Position numbers and translations under genes: made by a program. The notes beneath the pieces were generated by a model. The model was not told the DNA's origin. It searched no databases and saw only the letters and a list, made by a program, of their open reading frames with translations. Positions 9,181 to 18,106 of a DNA stretch of 64,000 bases are shown piece by piece; position 1 is the stretch's first letter, and each line of letters opens with the position of its first letter. Location of the stretch: positions 38,590 to 102,589 of the forward strand of contig NZ_JBPPGJ010000021.1 in the NCBI RefSeq assembly GCF_051594765.1. The letters are read 5' to 3'. This DNA comes from Paenibacillus_AR sp051594765 (GTDB lineage Bacteria > Bacillota > Bacilli > Paenibacillales > NBRC-103111).

Positions 9181-10269
9181 GTGTATGCATCAATAGCCAA
9201 ACCCGTTTTGTTCCGTATGGATCCCGAGCATGCGCATCACTTTACCATTAACGGACTGAAACGGGCGGCTCGGATTCCGGGCGCCTTGTCGATAATGAAG
9301 AAGCTCTACAGCGTTCCCCGGCTGCCGGAGCTGAGCCAGAAGCTGTGGGGACTGGACTTCTTCAATCCGATCGGTCTGGCGGCTGGGCTGGATAAGAATG
9401 CGCAGGCCGTAGAGGGCTTCTCCGCCATGGGCTTCGGCTTCATGGAGGTCGGCACCGTCACGCCTCTGGCCCAGCCGGGGAACGAGCTGCCAAGGCTGTT
9501 CCGGCTGCCGGAAGACCTTGCATTGATCAACCGGATGGGGTTTAATAATGTAGGTACGGATCAAATGGCGGTAAATTTGTCCAGTATTCGCGAGCGGTCG
9601 ATACCGGTGGCGGTGAATATCGGCAAAAATAAAAACACACCCAACGAGGAAGCGGAGGAAGACTACCGGACGTGTATCCGGAAGCTTCATTCCTATGCCG
9701 ACTTCTTCGTCGTCAATATCAGCTCCCCCAATACGCCGGGGCTGCGGAGCCTCCAATTCGGCGAGGATCTGAAGCGGCTCTTGGCGGCGGTGGCTGACGA
9801 GCTGAGCGCGGTGGAGAGGCAGTCCGGCAAGAAGCTGCCGGTCCTGGTGAAGATCGCTCCGGACATGACAGCCGAGGAGTTGGAGACCGTCGTTGGAACC
9901 ATCGCGGCAGCCGCGGTATCGGGGATTATTGCAACCAATACCACGCTGTCGAGGGAAGGGCTGCGCCATCCGAATGCGAAGGAAACGGGCGGATTAAGCG
10001 GGCGACCGCTGACCCATCGCTCCACCGAAGTCATCCGGACCATCTACCGGCTGACCGGTGGCCGTCTGCCGATCATCGGCAGCGGCGGCGTGTTCACGGC
10101 GGAGGATGCGTATGCCAAGATTAAGGCGGGAGCGAGCTTGGTGGAGGTCTATACAGCATTGATATACGAAGGACCCGGACTGGTGAAGCGGTTGAACGGG
10201 GGATTGCCGGCACTGCTGCGCCGGGATGGCTTTTCCCATATTTCACAGGCGGTGGGAGCCGACGTCTAG
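9181..10269 (+). CDS. pyrD: Dihydroorotate dehydrogenase (quinone), class 2
   Basis: Oxidises dihydroorotate to orotate in pyrimidine synthesis, passing electrons from FMN to membrane quinone. The 362-residue protein has the class 2 N-terminal helical extension (MYASIAKPVLFRMDPEHAHHF), the LAAGLDKNA and INRMGFNN FMN/substrate segments, the NISSPNTPGLR loop with the catalytic serine, and the phosphate-binding IIGSGGVFTAEDA segment. It starts at GTG 9181 with GGAGAG upstream. Class 2 enzymes are less common in Bacillus, which use the NAD-linked PyrDB/PyrK type, so other pyr genes need not lie near; none do in this window. The next gene follows by 27 bp. Confidence 0.95.
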   Translation: MYASIAKPVLFRMDPEHAHHFTINGLKRAARIPGALSIMKKLYSVPRLPELSQKLWGLDFFNPIGLAAGLDKNAQAVEGFSAMGFGFMEVGTVTPLAQPGNELPRLFRLPEDLALINRMGFNNVGTDQMAVNLSSIRERSIPVAVNIGKNKNTPNEEAEEDYRTCIRKLHSYADFFVVNISSPNTPGLRSLQFGEDLKRLLAAVADELSAVERQSGKKLPVLVKIAPDMTAEELETVVGTIAAAAVSGIIATNTTLSREGLRHPNAKETGGLSGRPLTHRSTEVIRTIYRLTGGRLPIIGSGGVFTAEDAYAKIKAGASLVEVYTALIYEGPGLVKRLNGGLPALLRRDGFSHISQAVGADV

Positions 10270-10296
10270 GGCCCAAGAGACGGGAGGTAAGGCGGA

Positions 10297-11199
10297 ATGG
10301 ACGGAAGAGATTGGAGCAAGTTCCTGCTGCCGTATGAGCAAGCGGTAGAGGAGCTGAAGGTCAAATTTAAGATCCTGCGCACCGAGCTGAAGGCACGGGA
10401 GGAATATTCCCCGATCGAGTTCGTGACCGGCCGGGTGAAGCGGATATCGAGCATTCTCGCCAAGGCCAAGAAGCTGAACGTAGCCATGGAGAACCTGGAG
10501 ACGGGTATTGAGGATATTGCGGGGATCCGCATCATGTGCCAATTCGAGGAAGACATCGAGCGGATGGCGGACCTGATCAGAGAGCGGGAGGATCTGAAGC
10601 TTCTCTATTGCAAGGATTACATCCGCAACAAGAAGGAAAGCGGCTACCGCAGCTATCATATTATCGTCGAGTACCCGGTGCAGACCTCCCTCGGCATGAA
10701 GCGGGTCCTGGCCGAGATCCAGCTGCGCACGCTGGCCATGAATTTCTGGGCCACCATCGAGCACTCGCTGAATTACAAGTACCACGGCATCATCCCGGCG
10801 GACATCAGCGGACGTCTGAGCAAGGCCGCGGAGGCCGCTTACCGTCTCGACCAGGAGATGTCCAGCATCCGGGACGAGATCGTAGAATCCCAGAAGCTGT
10901 TCGAGGATCATTCCAACCTGGTGGAGAAGGTGCTGAACAAGATCCAAGTGCTCTACTTCTATCGCAAAGCGAAGGAAGCCAGCGTCTACCAGGAGGCCTT
11001 CAACGCACTCTTCGAAACAGGCGAGCTGTCGAAGCTGTCGGAGCTCGCGGCCGACATCGAGCTCACCATCGCGCAGGCCAAGGCTGAGGGTGCATTGGCG
11101 AAGGCGGCTCGCGCAGCGGAAGAAGAGAAGGCTAACGGGGATGCCGGGCAGCAGGCCGCCGGCCTGAACGTCCAAGACCCGCCGGAGGAGCCGAAATGA
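10297..11199 (+). CDS. Small alarmone synthetase (RelQ/YjbM type)
   Basis: Predicted (p)ppGpp synthetase that transfers pyrophosphate from ATP to GDP or GTP. The 300-residue protein carries one RelA/SpoT synthetase domain (about 40-200): EFVTGRVKRISSILAK, the metal-binding EDIAGIRIMC, the G-loop RNKKESGYRSYHIIVEYP, and the EIQLRTLAMNFWATIEHSLNYK block. There is no HD hydrolase domain, so it should only synthesise. YjbM-type proteins are about 210 residues; this one has an extra C-terminal tail rich in Ala/Glu of about 80 residues. It overlaps the DUF309 gene by 4 bp (ATGA), showing translational coupling. Confidence 0.9.
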   Translation: MDGRDWSKFLLPYEQAVEELKVKFKILRTELKAREEYSPIEFVTGRVKRISSILAKAKKLNVAMENLETGIEDIAGIRIMCQFEEDIERMADLIREREDLKLLYCKDYIRNKKESGYRSYHIIVEYPVQTSLGMKRVLAEIQLRTLAMNFWATIEHSLNYKYHGIIPADISGRLSKAAEAAYRLDQEMSSIRDEIVESQKLFEDHSNLVEKVLNKIQVLYFYRKAKEASVYQEAFNALFETGELSKLSELAADIELTIAQAKAEGALAKAARAAEEEKANGDAGQQAAGLNVQDPPEEPK

Positions 11200-11609
11200 G
11201 GGGCTACGAGCGGCTGTATGTGGAGTTCGTCTACTATTTCAATGTGGAACGGGATTACTTTGAATGCCATGAGGTCATGGAGGAGCTGTGGCTGGAGGAA
11301 GGCCGGAGTCCGGTCTTCCAAGGTCTGCTGCAGATCGCCGTCGGGCTGTACCATTACCGGAACGGCAACGTAAGCGGCTCCATCAAGCTGTTCACCCAAG
11401 GCATCGCCAAGCTGGAGAACCAGCCGGAGATCCTGTATGGCATCCGTGTCGGCAAGCTGGTGGAGGAGAGTCGTACCTACGTGGAGAAGCTGCTCCGGCT
11501 TGAGGAGGAGCCCTTCGACTTCTATGACCTGGACATCGAAGTGACGGATCCGGAGCTGGACGACAAGGTCCGGGAGCTGATCGAGCATCCGCCCGTACAT
11601 GAGGATTAA
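11196..11609 (+). CDS. DUF309 family protein
   Basis: A 137-residue helical protein of the DUF309 family, recognised by YFNVERDYFECHEVMEELWLEEG near the N-terminus, followed by FQGLLQIAVGLYHYRNGN. The conserved His/Glu residues in FECHEVMEE suggest a metal or ligand site, but the biochemical function is not established. The start codon overlaps the last codon of the alarmone synthetase gene, so the two are co-translated; a link to the stringent response is an inference from this coupling only. Confidence 0.85.
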   Translation: MRGYERLYVEFVYYFNVERDYFECHEVMEELWLEEGRSPVFQGLLQIAVGLYHYRNGNVSGSIKLFTQGIAKLENQPEILYGIRVGKLVEESRTYVEKLLRLEEEPFDFYDLDIEVTDPELDDKVRELIEHPPVHED

Positions 11610-11615
11610 CTTAGC

Positions 11616-11654
11616 ACAAAACCGCTCCCCGGTGTATCGGAGGAGCGGTTTTGT
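11616..11654. terminator. Bidirectional terminator
   Basis: 13-bp stem (11616-11628 with 11642-11654) between the convergent DUF309 and thioredoxin-fold genes. The stem base has AAAA on one side and TTTT on the other, suiting both strands. Confidence 0.8.
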
Positions 11655-11669
11655 ACGTGGTGCGGCTGA

Positions 11670-12170
11670 TTATCCCTTGTACTTGGTCAGGAAGGCCTTG
11701 AACTTCTGGTAGGAGTCGTCGGAGGGCTTGCCGTTCACCATGTTGAAGCCGCCCTCGATGCGCTCCACTTCCTTGCCTTCCTTGTAATACACCAGGGTCG
11801 GAGTGACGGTCAGCTTGTAGTCGGCCCAGCCCTGGTCGAACTCCAGCACGTTGTACATCTTCATATCCACGCCCATTTCCTTGGCAAGGGGAGCCAGGAA
11901 AGGCGTTGTCGCGACGCAGTGCGGACAGGTCGGCGAGAAGAAATAAACGAGCTGGCTGCCCTTCGCGTCCAGCTTCTTCTTCAGGTCCGCAGGCAGAATG
12001 ATGTTCTGATAGTTGGGATCCTTCAGCTGCTTCACTGTCATGGAGTTCAGCTTGGATGCCGGGATGCCGTAGACATTGTCGTCTTGGGCGCGTAGAGAAG
12101 CCTGATTGACGAAATACAGAACGGCGAACAAGCCTAGGATGAGGCCCAAAAAGATGATCATTTTCTTCAT
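11670..12170 (-). CDS. Membrane-anchored thioredoxin-fold protein (CPHC)
   Basis: A 166-residue protein with one N-terminal membrane helix (MKKMIIFLGLILGLFAVLYF) and an extracytoplasmic thioredoxin fold. The active-site motif is FFSPTCPHC (about residues 83-91), and the fold's conserved cis-proline is in VTPTLVYYKEGKEV. CPHC resembles DsbA-type oxidases more than CGPC thioredoxins, so disulfide formation or shuffling outside the membrane is likely; no partner DsbB-like gene is adjacent. Start at 12170 is supported by GGAGGAA 6 nt upstream; the 35 residues upstream in the open frame are probably not translated. Confidence 0.85.
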   Translation of the reverse strand: MKKMIIFLGLILGLFAVLYFVNQASLRAQDDNVYGIPASKLNSMTVKQLKDPNYQNIILPADLKKKLDAKGSQLVYFFSPTCPHCVATTPFLAPLAKEMGVDMKMYNVLEFDQGWADYKLTVTPTLVYYKEGKEVERIEGGFNMVNGKPSDDSYQKFKAFLTKYKG

Positions 12171-12307
12171 ACCGATTCCTCCAGTAGCCGATTCGCGATT
12201 GGTGGCCCCGCATAGTGTAATCCATAGTTTTTCTTGGTATAGTATAGCATAGAACGGATAAGGGTTGGCAAGCGTACTCCAGACCAAGCCCGATTATAAG
12301 GAAATGA

Positions 12308-13819
12308 GTGGATCCAATGGCAATCAAGCTGCCCGCCGCCTTCGTGGAGAAGATGCGCGGGCTATTGGGAGAGGCGGAGTTCGAGGCCTTCGCGGACTCC
12401 TACGGGGAGGAGCGGCATTACGGGCTGCGCAGCAATCCGTTGAAGCTGTCTCCAGAAGAGCTGAAGGAGCGTGTACCTTTCCGCCTCTCACCGGTCCCAT
12501 GGGCTCCGGAAGGGTTCTACTACGGGGAGGGAGACCGTCCCGGGAAGCACCCTTACTATCATGCGGGACTCTATTATATTCAGGAGCCTTCGGCGATGGC
12601 GCCGGTGGAGCTACTGGACGTACAGCCGGGCGACCGGGTGTTGGATCTATGTGCCGCTCCGGGAGGCAAGACCACCCAGATTGCCGGCAAGCTTCGGGGT
12701 ACCGGACTTATCGTGACGAACGACAACAATGCGGAACGGGTGCGGGCCTTAGCGAAAAATGTGGAGCTCTACGGTATCCGCAACGCGCTCGTATTGAACG
12801 AAACGCCGGACCGGCTGGCAGCACGGTGGCCCGGCTTCTTCCATAAGATCCTGATCGACGCCCCTTGTTCGGGGGAAGGGATGTTCCGCAAGGACGAGGA
12901 CATGGCCCGGCAGTGGGAGAAGCACTCCGTGGAGAAGTGCTCCCTCATGCAGCGGGAGATTCTCCAGCAGGCGGCGGCCTTGCTGGCTCCCGGAGGACGG
13001 CTGGTCTATTCCACCTGCACCTTCTCCCCGGAGGAAAACGAATGCAGCATCGCCCGGTTCCTGCGCTCTCATCCGGAGTTCCGGGTAGTGCCGGTGGAAC
13101 CGGCCTTCGGCTTCGCCCCAGGCCGGCCCGATTGGTGCGCTCAGGCCGAGGGGATGCAGGAGCCAGACGGGGCCGCCTTGGAGACGGCGGGAACCCTTCG
13201 GCTGTGGCCCCACCGGATCCGCGGGGAAGGTCATTATGTGGCGGTGCTGGAGAAGGAGAACGTAGCGATGCCGGATGCAGCGGAGAGCGGGGGCGGCTTC
13301 GCCCAAGGCAACGGAAGGGAGCCGATCTCCTCAGCAACCCGGAAGCGTAAGCCGGGACTGCCTTCAGCCAAGACCGCGGAGCCCGGTCCGGAGGCCTGGG
13401 AGCAGTTCACCCGGGAGCATCTCCGGGTCATGCTTCCGGGGGTTCCCGTCTACTTCGGGGAGAACCTGTATCTCGGCCCCGAAGGCGGACCGCCTCTGGA
13501 TGGCCTTAAGGCCTCCCGTCCGGGCTGGTTCGCCGGAGCCGTTCGCAAGGGGCGCTTCGAGCCTTCCCATGCCTTGGCTATGGGACACCGCCCCGGCGAG
13601 GCAAGCCGGGTGCTGTCTTTTGCCTCAGATTCGGATGACTTGGTCCGGTACTTGAAGGGGGAGACCCTGTTCGTGGAGGAAGAGGAGATCGTCCGGGAGA
13701 ACGGTACGCCGGCCAAAGGCTACGTCTTGGTCTGTGCAGGCGAATTTCCCGTCGGATGGGGCAAGTGGTCCGGCGGCATGTTGAAGAATGAATATCCCCC
13801 GGCGTGGAGGTGGATCTGA
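12308..13819 (+). CDS. 16S rRNA m5C methyltransferase, RsmF-like (copy 1)
   Basis: SAM-dependent methyltransferase of the NOL1/NOP2/Sun (RsmB/RsmF) family, predicted to methylate a cytosine in 16S rRNA; 503 residues. Visible are LDLCAAPGGKTTQIA (SAM motif I), DAPCSGEGMFRKD with the first catalytic Cys, and YSTCTFSPEENE with the second. A C-terminal RNA-binding extension (about 370-500) is typical of RsmF. Start may be GTG 12308 (AAGGA 5-6 nt upstream) or ATG 12317. It is followed after 3 bp by a pseudouridine synthase, forming an rRNA-modification operon. A second gene of the same family lies at 18107-19474. Confidence 0.9.
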   Translation: MDPMAIKLPAAFVEKMRGLLGEAEFEAFADSYGEERHYGLRSNPLKLSPEELKERVPFRLSPVPWAPEGFYYGEGDRPGKHPYYHAGLYYIQEPSAMAPVELLDVQPGDRVLDLCAAPGGKTTQIAGKLRGTGLIVTNDNNAERVRALAKNVELYGIRNALVLNETPDRLAARWPGFFHKILIDAPCSGEGMFRKDEDMARQWEKHSVEKCSLMQREILQQAAALLAPGGRLVYSTCTFSPEENECSIARFLRSHPEFRVVPVEPAFGFAPGRPDWCAQAEGMQEPDGAALETAGTLRLWPHRIRGEGHYVAVLEKENVAMPDAAESGGGFAQGNGREPISSATRKRKPGLPSAKTAEPGPEAWEQFTREHLRVMLPGVPVYFGENLYLGPEGGPPLDGLKASRPGWFAGAVRKGRFEPSHALAMGHRPGEASRVLSFASDSDDLVRYLKGETLFVEEEEIVRENGTPAKGYVLVCAGEFPVGWGKWSGGMLKNEYPPAWRWI

Positions 13820-13822
13820 AGG

Positions 13823-14569
13823 ATGAAAGAAACGCAGCGGTTGGACAAGCTGCTGGCCCATGCCGGCTTCGGCACACGGAGCGGGATCAAGCTTCTGGTG
13901 AAGCAGGGTGCGGTCCAGGTGAACGGCAAGACGGTCAAAGACAGCGGGATGCAGGTCCATCCCGAGAAGGATGAGATCTTGGTGGACGGCGAGCAGGTCC
14001 TCCACAAGGAATTTGTGTACTTGATGATGAACAAGCCTCCCGGTGTCATCTCGGCGACGGAGGATCTGCGGGACCGCACGGTGCTGGATCTGATCGGGCC
14101 GGATTATGCCCATTACGATCTGTTCCCGGTGGGACGCCTCGACAAGGATACGGAGGGGCTTCTGCTCCTGACCAACGACGGGAAGCTGGCCCATGAGCTG
14201 CTGTCACCCCGCAAGCATGTGCCCAAGACGTACTATGCGGAAGTGAGCGGGGCTGTAACGGAGAAGGACGGGGAAGCCTTCCGCCGGGGAGTTGAGCTGG
14301 ACGACGGGTACGTCACCATGCCGGCCGAGCTGCAGATTCTATCCACCGGGGATCCGGAGGCCGGACGTCCGTCCAAGATCGAGCTGACCATCATGGAAGG
14401 CAAGTTCCATCAAGTCAAGCGGATGTTCGAAGCGGTGGGCAAGAAGGTCGTCTATCTGAAGCGAATGAAGATGGGACCGCTTCTCCTGGACGAATATTTG
14501 GCGTTGGGAGCCTACAGGGAGCTGACGGACGACGAGCTGGCCGGGCTCCGCAAAGAAGAGAAGCGCTGA
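13823..14569 (+). CDS. rRNA pseudouridine synthase, RsuA/RluB family
   Basis: Isomerises a specific uridine in rRNA to pseudouridine; 248 residues. An N-terminal S4 RNA-binding domain (about 5-60, QRLDKLLAHAGFGTRSGIKLL) precedes the catalytic domain with the family signature GRLDKDTEGLLLLTNDG (about 110-126), whose aspartate is the nucleophile. Length and order suit RsuA, which modifies 16S rRNA, but the exact target cannot be read from sequence. It begins 3 bp after the m5C methyltransferase stop. Confidence 0.92.
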   Translation: MKETQRLDKLLAHAGFGTRSGIKLLVKQGAVQVNGKTVKDSGMQVHPEKDEILVDGEQVLHKEFVYLMMNKPPGVISATEDLRDRTVLDLIGPDYAHYDLFPVGRLDKDTEGLLLLTNDGKLAHELLSPRKHVPKTYYAEVSGAVTEKDGEAFRRGVELDDGYVTMPAELQILSTGDPEAGRPSKIELTIMEGKFHQVKRMFEAVGKKVVYLKRMKMGPLLLDEYLALGAYRELTDDELAGLRKEEKR

Positions 14570-14609
14570 CGGGCCACCCCCGATCGGCGTATGGAGGGAG
14601 AGTGTACCG

Positions 14610-15416
14610 ATGTCGATGCCTTACCGATTGATTGCACTGGATGTGGATGGAACCCTGCTGAACGATGCGCATGAGCTGACACCCGGAACCAAGGAGGCCG
14701 TCCGGGCCGCCGCGGAGGCCGGCGCCGAGATCGTGCTGTGCACCGGCCGGGGAGCATCCAACGCCTTCTACCTGCTGGAGGAGATGGGCTTGTCCGGGAT
14801 GCTGATTACCCATAACGGGGCCACCACGGTCCGCTCCGAGGACCGCGGGCTGGTTCAGAGCTTCGCCTATCCGCTGGACCGCATCCGGAACCTTCTGGAC
14901 TACTGCCGGAAGGAGGGCATTCATTATGATGCCAATTCCGTCTATGAGCTGTTCGCGGACCGGATCTCGCCGGAGGCCGAGGCGATGTACGCCCGGTTCG
15001 GGATTACACCGGTGAAGCTGGACGATATCTATAGTATGGAGGGGCTCTGCTACAAGGTGTCCCTGTTCGGCACGCCCGAGCAGCTGGACCGGCTGGATCA
15101 GGTGTGGGATACGCTCGAATGCCCGATGGTCCCGATCCGGAGCGACGCCCGGTTCACGGACATCATGCATCCGGATGCCAGCAAGGGCCATGCCCTGCGC
15201 AAGCTGGCCGTACGGATGGGCATCCCGCGGGAGCAGATCTTGGCCGTAGGCAACTACTTCAACGACATCGACATGCTTCGCTTCGCCGGTCTGGGCGTGG
15301 CCATGGCCAATTCCCCCGAGGAAGTGAAACAGGCGGCGGACGAAGTTACGCTGTCCAATAATGAAGAGGGGGTCCGGGCGGTGCTTATGAAGCATCTGAG
15401 GGGCGCCGTCGGCTAA
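14610..15416 (+). CDS. Cof-type HAD-superfamily phosphatase
   Basis: Cytosolic sugar-phosphate or nucleotide phosphatase of the HAD IIB (Cof) family, 268 residues. Motif I is ALDVDGTLL near the N-terminus, motif II lies in ELVLCTGR-like IVLCTGRG, and the C-terminal metal motif is VGNYFNDIDML. The cap domain occupies roughly residues 85-190. GGAGGGAGAG precedes the ATG. Substrate is unknown; members act on FMN, sugar phosphates or PLP. It is the last gene of the rRNA-modification group and ends at a strong terminator. Confidence 0.88.
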   Translation: MSMPYRLIALDVDGTLLNDAHELTPGTKEAVRAAAEAGAEIVLCTGRGASNAFYLLEEMGLSGMLITHNGATTVRSEDRGLVQSFAYPLDRIRNLLDYCRKEGIHYDANSVYELFADRISPEAEAMYARFGITPVKLDDIYSMEGLCYKVSLFGTPEQLDRLDQVWDTLECPMVPIRSDARFTDIMHPDASKGHALRKLAVRMGIPREQILAVGNYFNDIDMLRFAGLGVAMANSPEEVKQAADEVTLSNNEEGVRAVLMKHLRGAVG

Positions 15417-15420
15417 ACAC

Positions 15421-15453
15421 AAGAACCGGTGACCCGAAGTCACCGGTTCTTGC
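15421..15453. terminator. Terminator after HAD phosphatase
   Basis: 13-bp perfect stem (15421-15433 with 15439-15451). The T-run is weak on the plus strand; it also serves the convergent micropeptide gene. Confidence 0.7.
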
Positions 15454-15484
15454 GTTTCGTGGAGCGGATATGGGAATGCTGCGA

Positions 15485-15580
15485 TTAGATCAGGATTCCT
15501 TTGGTAATGATGACCAACAGGATGAACAGCACCAGAATGATACCTGTGGAAGTGTAGTGCCCGCCTGTAACTGCGCCCAT
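15485..15580 (-). CDS. YjcZ-like sporulation micropeptide
   Basis: A 31-residue peptide: MGAVTGGHYTSTG followed by a hydrophobic helix, IILVLFILLVIITKGILI, to the stop. A Gly-rich head and one Ile/Leu/Val helix is the pattern of the YjcZ/YczM sporulation micropeptides of Bacillaceae and Paenibacillaceae. A perfect GAGGAGG site lies 6 nt before the ATG. Expression during sporulation and membrane location are family-based inference. Confidence 0.75.
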   Translation of the reverse strand: MGAVTGGHYTSTGIILVLFILLVIITKGILI

Positions 15581-15781
15581 GGGAATTCCTCCTCGGATTG
15601 AATGTACCGACTTGCTGCTGCTGTTAAGTCCTTGTGCCGCGATTCGGCTTTCTGTCTGTCGGTCTACTGTATCATATGCCCGGGGGCAGGAGCGGATTGG
15701 ACATTCGCCCGGGTGGATGAAATTTGGGCGCGGAGGCTATCTTAAAGGAGGAATGCATTCTCAAGCTGGAGGCGATGTTCC

Positions 15782-16894
15782 ATGGCCGAGATTGTCTTAA
15801 GGCCCGATCTCAAGACTGCGGGCGGAGAAGTCAACGACATCCTGTTCAAAGGCCGTTTCGTCGGGACGCTCTTGCTGGTATACAGGGAGAACGACCGGGT
15901 GTGCGGCTCCGTCCAATTGGAGAAGGAATCCTTGTCCTCCAAGGACAAGAAGGAAGTGGTCCGTTACGTTACGGACTATGTCCAGTCGACGATCCATGCC
16001 ATCAAGGCTGCAGACTGCGACGTGCTGGTCACTCACAGCTCCTACGACCATGTCATCGCCACGGACGCCGACCAGTGGTCGGACTGGGAAGAGGACGGAA
16101 TCCTGGTTCATGATGAGCCGGAGGTCATCTGGGTTACCGACGAGGATACCCTGGGGGATTGGGATGTATCGGACCGGGATACCGTGGAGATGGATCGTAC
16201 CGTAAACCGGTATAACCAGGATCCGGAGGATGACCGTCATTACCGGAACCCCGTGTACTATGAGCTGGTCTCCACCAAGGAGAGCCGCAGCAAGATGGAG
16301 TACCACGTCTACGACAAAAATCAGGAGTGGGTGGCGGAGGTTTTCCTCCGGATCATCGGACCCGATGTTGTCGGCGATATCCATTGGGTCTTCAATCCGT
16401 TGGATGAAGAGATCGAGCATGTGACCGATCTGGTCGTATCCGATTTTGACTCCGAGGCTATCGATACGTTCACCATCGATCACCGCTTCGAAGGACAGAT
16501 CATCGAGACTATCGAGCTGACCCACGAGGACCTCTTGGACGACTCCCTGGACTTGGACGGGCGTGACCGTATCGCGGGCACTCCGGATGAGCTGGAGGAG
16601 TATACCGTGGTGCTGGCCCGGGACGATCAGGACATGCTGACCTATGAGATCTACAAGCAGCGGGAGGGCGGCCTGCCGATCGGAACGGCTACGGTGGACA
16701 TCAGCCGCAAGCAGCTGTCCGGCTTCATAGACTTCAGGAGCAAGATGAGCGAGCCCGGCGAGCGGGAAAAAATCGCCACCCTCGTCATGCAGGAGCTGGA
16801 CAAGGAGAAGGACTACAACACCATCAGCTTCACCATGCTGCAGCACAACAAGCCCATCGACGAGATCGTGTTCGAGAACGAACCGGTTCATTAG
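15782..16894 (+). CDS. Acidic protein of unknown function with three internal repeats
   Basis: A 370-residue, strongly acidic, probably cytoplasmic protein; no signal peptide or membrane segment. I do not recognise a named family. Comparing it with itself suggests three divergent repeats of about 60 residues, at about 27-84, 173-232 and 287-352. Each holds an aromatic-rich strand (LLVYRENDRV, YHVYDKNQEW, YEIYKQREGG), then an xGxI/Vx strand (VCGSVQL, VVGDIHW, LSGFIDF), then an acidic helix. An Asp/Glu-rich linker (about 95-150) separates the first two. GGAGG lies 9 nt before the ATG. The gene stands alone and ends at a terminator. Confidence 0.75.
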   Translation: MAEIVLRPDLKTAGGEVNDILFKGRFVGTLLLVYRENDRVCGSVQLEKESLSSKDKKEVVRYVTDYVQSTIHAIKAADCDVLVTHSSYDHVIATDADQWSDWEEDGILVHDEPEVIWVTDEDTLGDWDVSDRDTVEMDRTVNRYNQDPEDDRHYRNPVYYELVSTKESRSKMEYHVYDKNQEWVAEVFLRIIGPDVVGDIHWVFNPLDEEIEHVTDLVVSDFDSEAIDTFTIDHRFEGQIIETIELTHEDLLDDSLDLDGRDRIAGTPDELEEYTVVLARDDQDMLTYEIYKQREGGLPIGTATVDISRKQLSGFIDFRSKMSEPGEREKIATLVMQELDKEKDYNTISFTMLQHNKPIDEIVFENEPVH

Positions 16895-16898
16895 ACAA

Positions 16899-16942
16899 TA
16901 GGCCGCGCCCGGCTCTTCGTATAAGAGCGGACGCGGCCTTTG
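16899..16942. terminator. Bidirectional terminator
   Basis: GGCCGCG (16901-16907) pairs with CGCGGCC (16932-16938), with an inner GCTCTT/AAGAGC stem. It lies between convergent genes. Confidence 0.65.
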
Positions 16943-16969
16943 GCGGCATATTCTGCCGGATTAGCCGGA

Positions 16970-17926
16970 TTAGAACAACACGGGGATCTTCAGTACCTGG
17001 CCGACATATACGGAATCGCCGGCTAGCTGGTTCGCCTTGCGGATGAGCGCTTCGGGGGTGCGGGTCTTGTTGGAGATCGCCCAGAGGGAATCGCCGCTTA
17101 CGACTGTGTAGCTTTTCATGGGAGCTTCCAGCTTCAGACGTTGTCCGACCTGGATGGCATCACCGGTCATCTGGTTCCAGGTGCGGAGCTGATCGATGGT
17201 GACATCGGCCAGCCGGCTGATGGTCCAGAGGGTATCGCCGGGCTGGACTACGCGGCTCTTGCCCTTGGCATAGATCTGGCTCATGAGCAGGTCCGGATCC
17301 TCCGTCATCAGCTGCTGCCCGGGAGTCAGCATATCCTGCTTCAGCTTATTCCAATTGCGAAGCTCTTGAACCGTGGCATTACGTCCCAGGCTTACGGACC
17401 AGAGGGTATCTCCCGGGCGGACCGTATAAGTCGCGGGAATGACACGCTTTATGGCCATCAGGTGGGTTTTCCAATATTTCTGGGACAGGTCGGAGTAGCC
17501 GACGCCCTTGCCGCTGGAGGAGGCGTGCAGAATCTTGCCGTTCCCGACGTAGACCGATACATGGCCGGCTTCGTTCGGGTATACCGGATCCCGGAAGAAT
17601 ACCAGGTCTCCCGGCAGAGCGTCCTCCACGGAAACGGAAGTACCCAGGCTCATCTGCTGGTTGGCGGTCCGGGGAAGGTTGATGCCGTTCTCCGTGAAGA
17701 TCCGGAAGGTGAAGGACGAGCAGTCGAAGGTCTGGGTCTGGGACGGATCGGACCCGAATTTGTAAGGCGTGCCCAGATAGGCTTGCCCGGATGTCAGGAT
17801 GCGGCTGCCGATGCTTGCGGCTTGCGAAGTTGCTTCCGTAACGGCTGGAACGGCTGCGGCGGCGTGCGGGACCAGTGCGCCCATAAGGGTGATGCCGATC
17901 AGGAATGCGCCGAATGGTTTATTCAT
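16970..17926 (-). CDS. NlpC/P60 endopeptidase with three LysM domains
   Basis: Secreted cell-wall hydrolase expected to cut the D-Glu-diaminopimelate bond in peptidoglycan peptides; 318 residues. A signal peptide (cleavage near HAAAA, residue 25) precedes the NlpC/P60 catalytic domain (about 45-160) with catalytic Cys69 in DCSSF, His122 in GHVSVYVGNG and a third polar residue His134. Three LysM repeats follow (about 166-208, 225-267, 272-315), each starting with YTVRPGDTLW or a close variant. LysM domains at the C-terminus with the catalytic domain first is the reverse of the LytE/LytF order in B. subtilis. Confidence 0.93.
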   Translation of the reverse strand: MNKPFGAFLIGITLMGALVPHAAAAVPAVTEATSQAASIGSRILTSGQAYLGTPYKFGSDPSQTQTFDCSSFTFRIFTENGINLPRTANQQMSLGTSVSVEDALPGDLVFFRDPVYPNEAGHVSVYVGNGKILHASSSGKGVGYSDLSQKYWKTHLMAIKRVIPATYTVRPGDTLWSVSLGRNATVQELRNWNKLKQDMLTPGQQLMTEDPDLLMSQIYAKGKSRVVQPGDTLWTISRLADVTIDQLRTWNQMTGDAIQVGQRLKLEAPMKSYTVVSGDSLWAISNKTRTPEALIRKANQLAGDSVYVGQVLKIPVLF

Positions 17927-18040
17927 CGATGAGTTCCCTCCGTCTTGTATTGGCTGCTAGGCCAGTATACCGGGGACGGAGGTCAGGCAACAAGGAACAA
18001 TAGTTGGTGCCTCCGGGGCTTGCAGGAAGCCCTGAGACAA

Positions 18041-18094
18041 AGAAGCAGCCGGGCGCCGGGCCCCTCCATGGGTACCCGCGTTCCGGCTGCTTCT
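18041..18094 (-). terminator. Hairpin after rRNA methyltransferase copy 2
   Basis: AGAAGCAGCCGG (18041-18052) pairs with CCGGCTGCTTCT (18083-18094) around a GC-rich inner loop, just past the stop of the minus-strand methyltransferase. Confidence 0.65.
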
Positions 18095-18106
18095 TGCGTA
18101 TCGAGG

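Noticed and set aside
15797..16891. 364-codon minus-strand frame opposite the acidic protein
   Set aside because: The plus-strand gene has a ribosome site and internal repeats; the antisense frame has a composition typical of a shadow.
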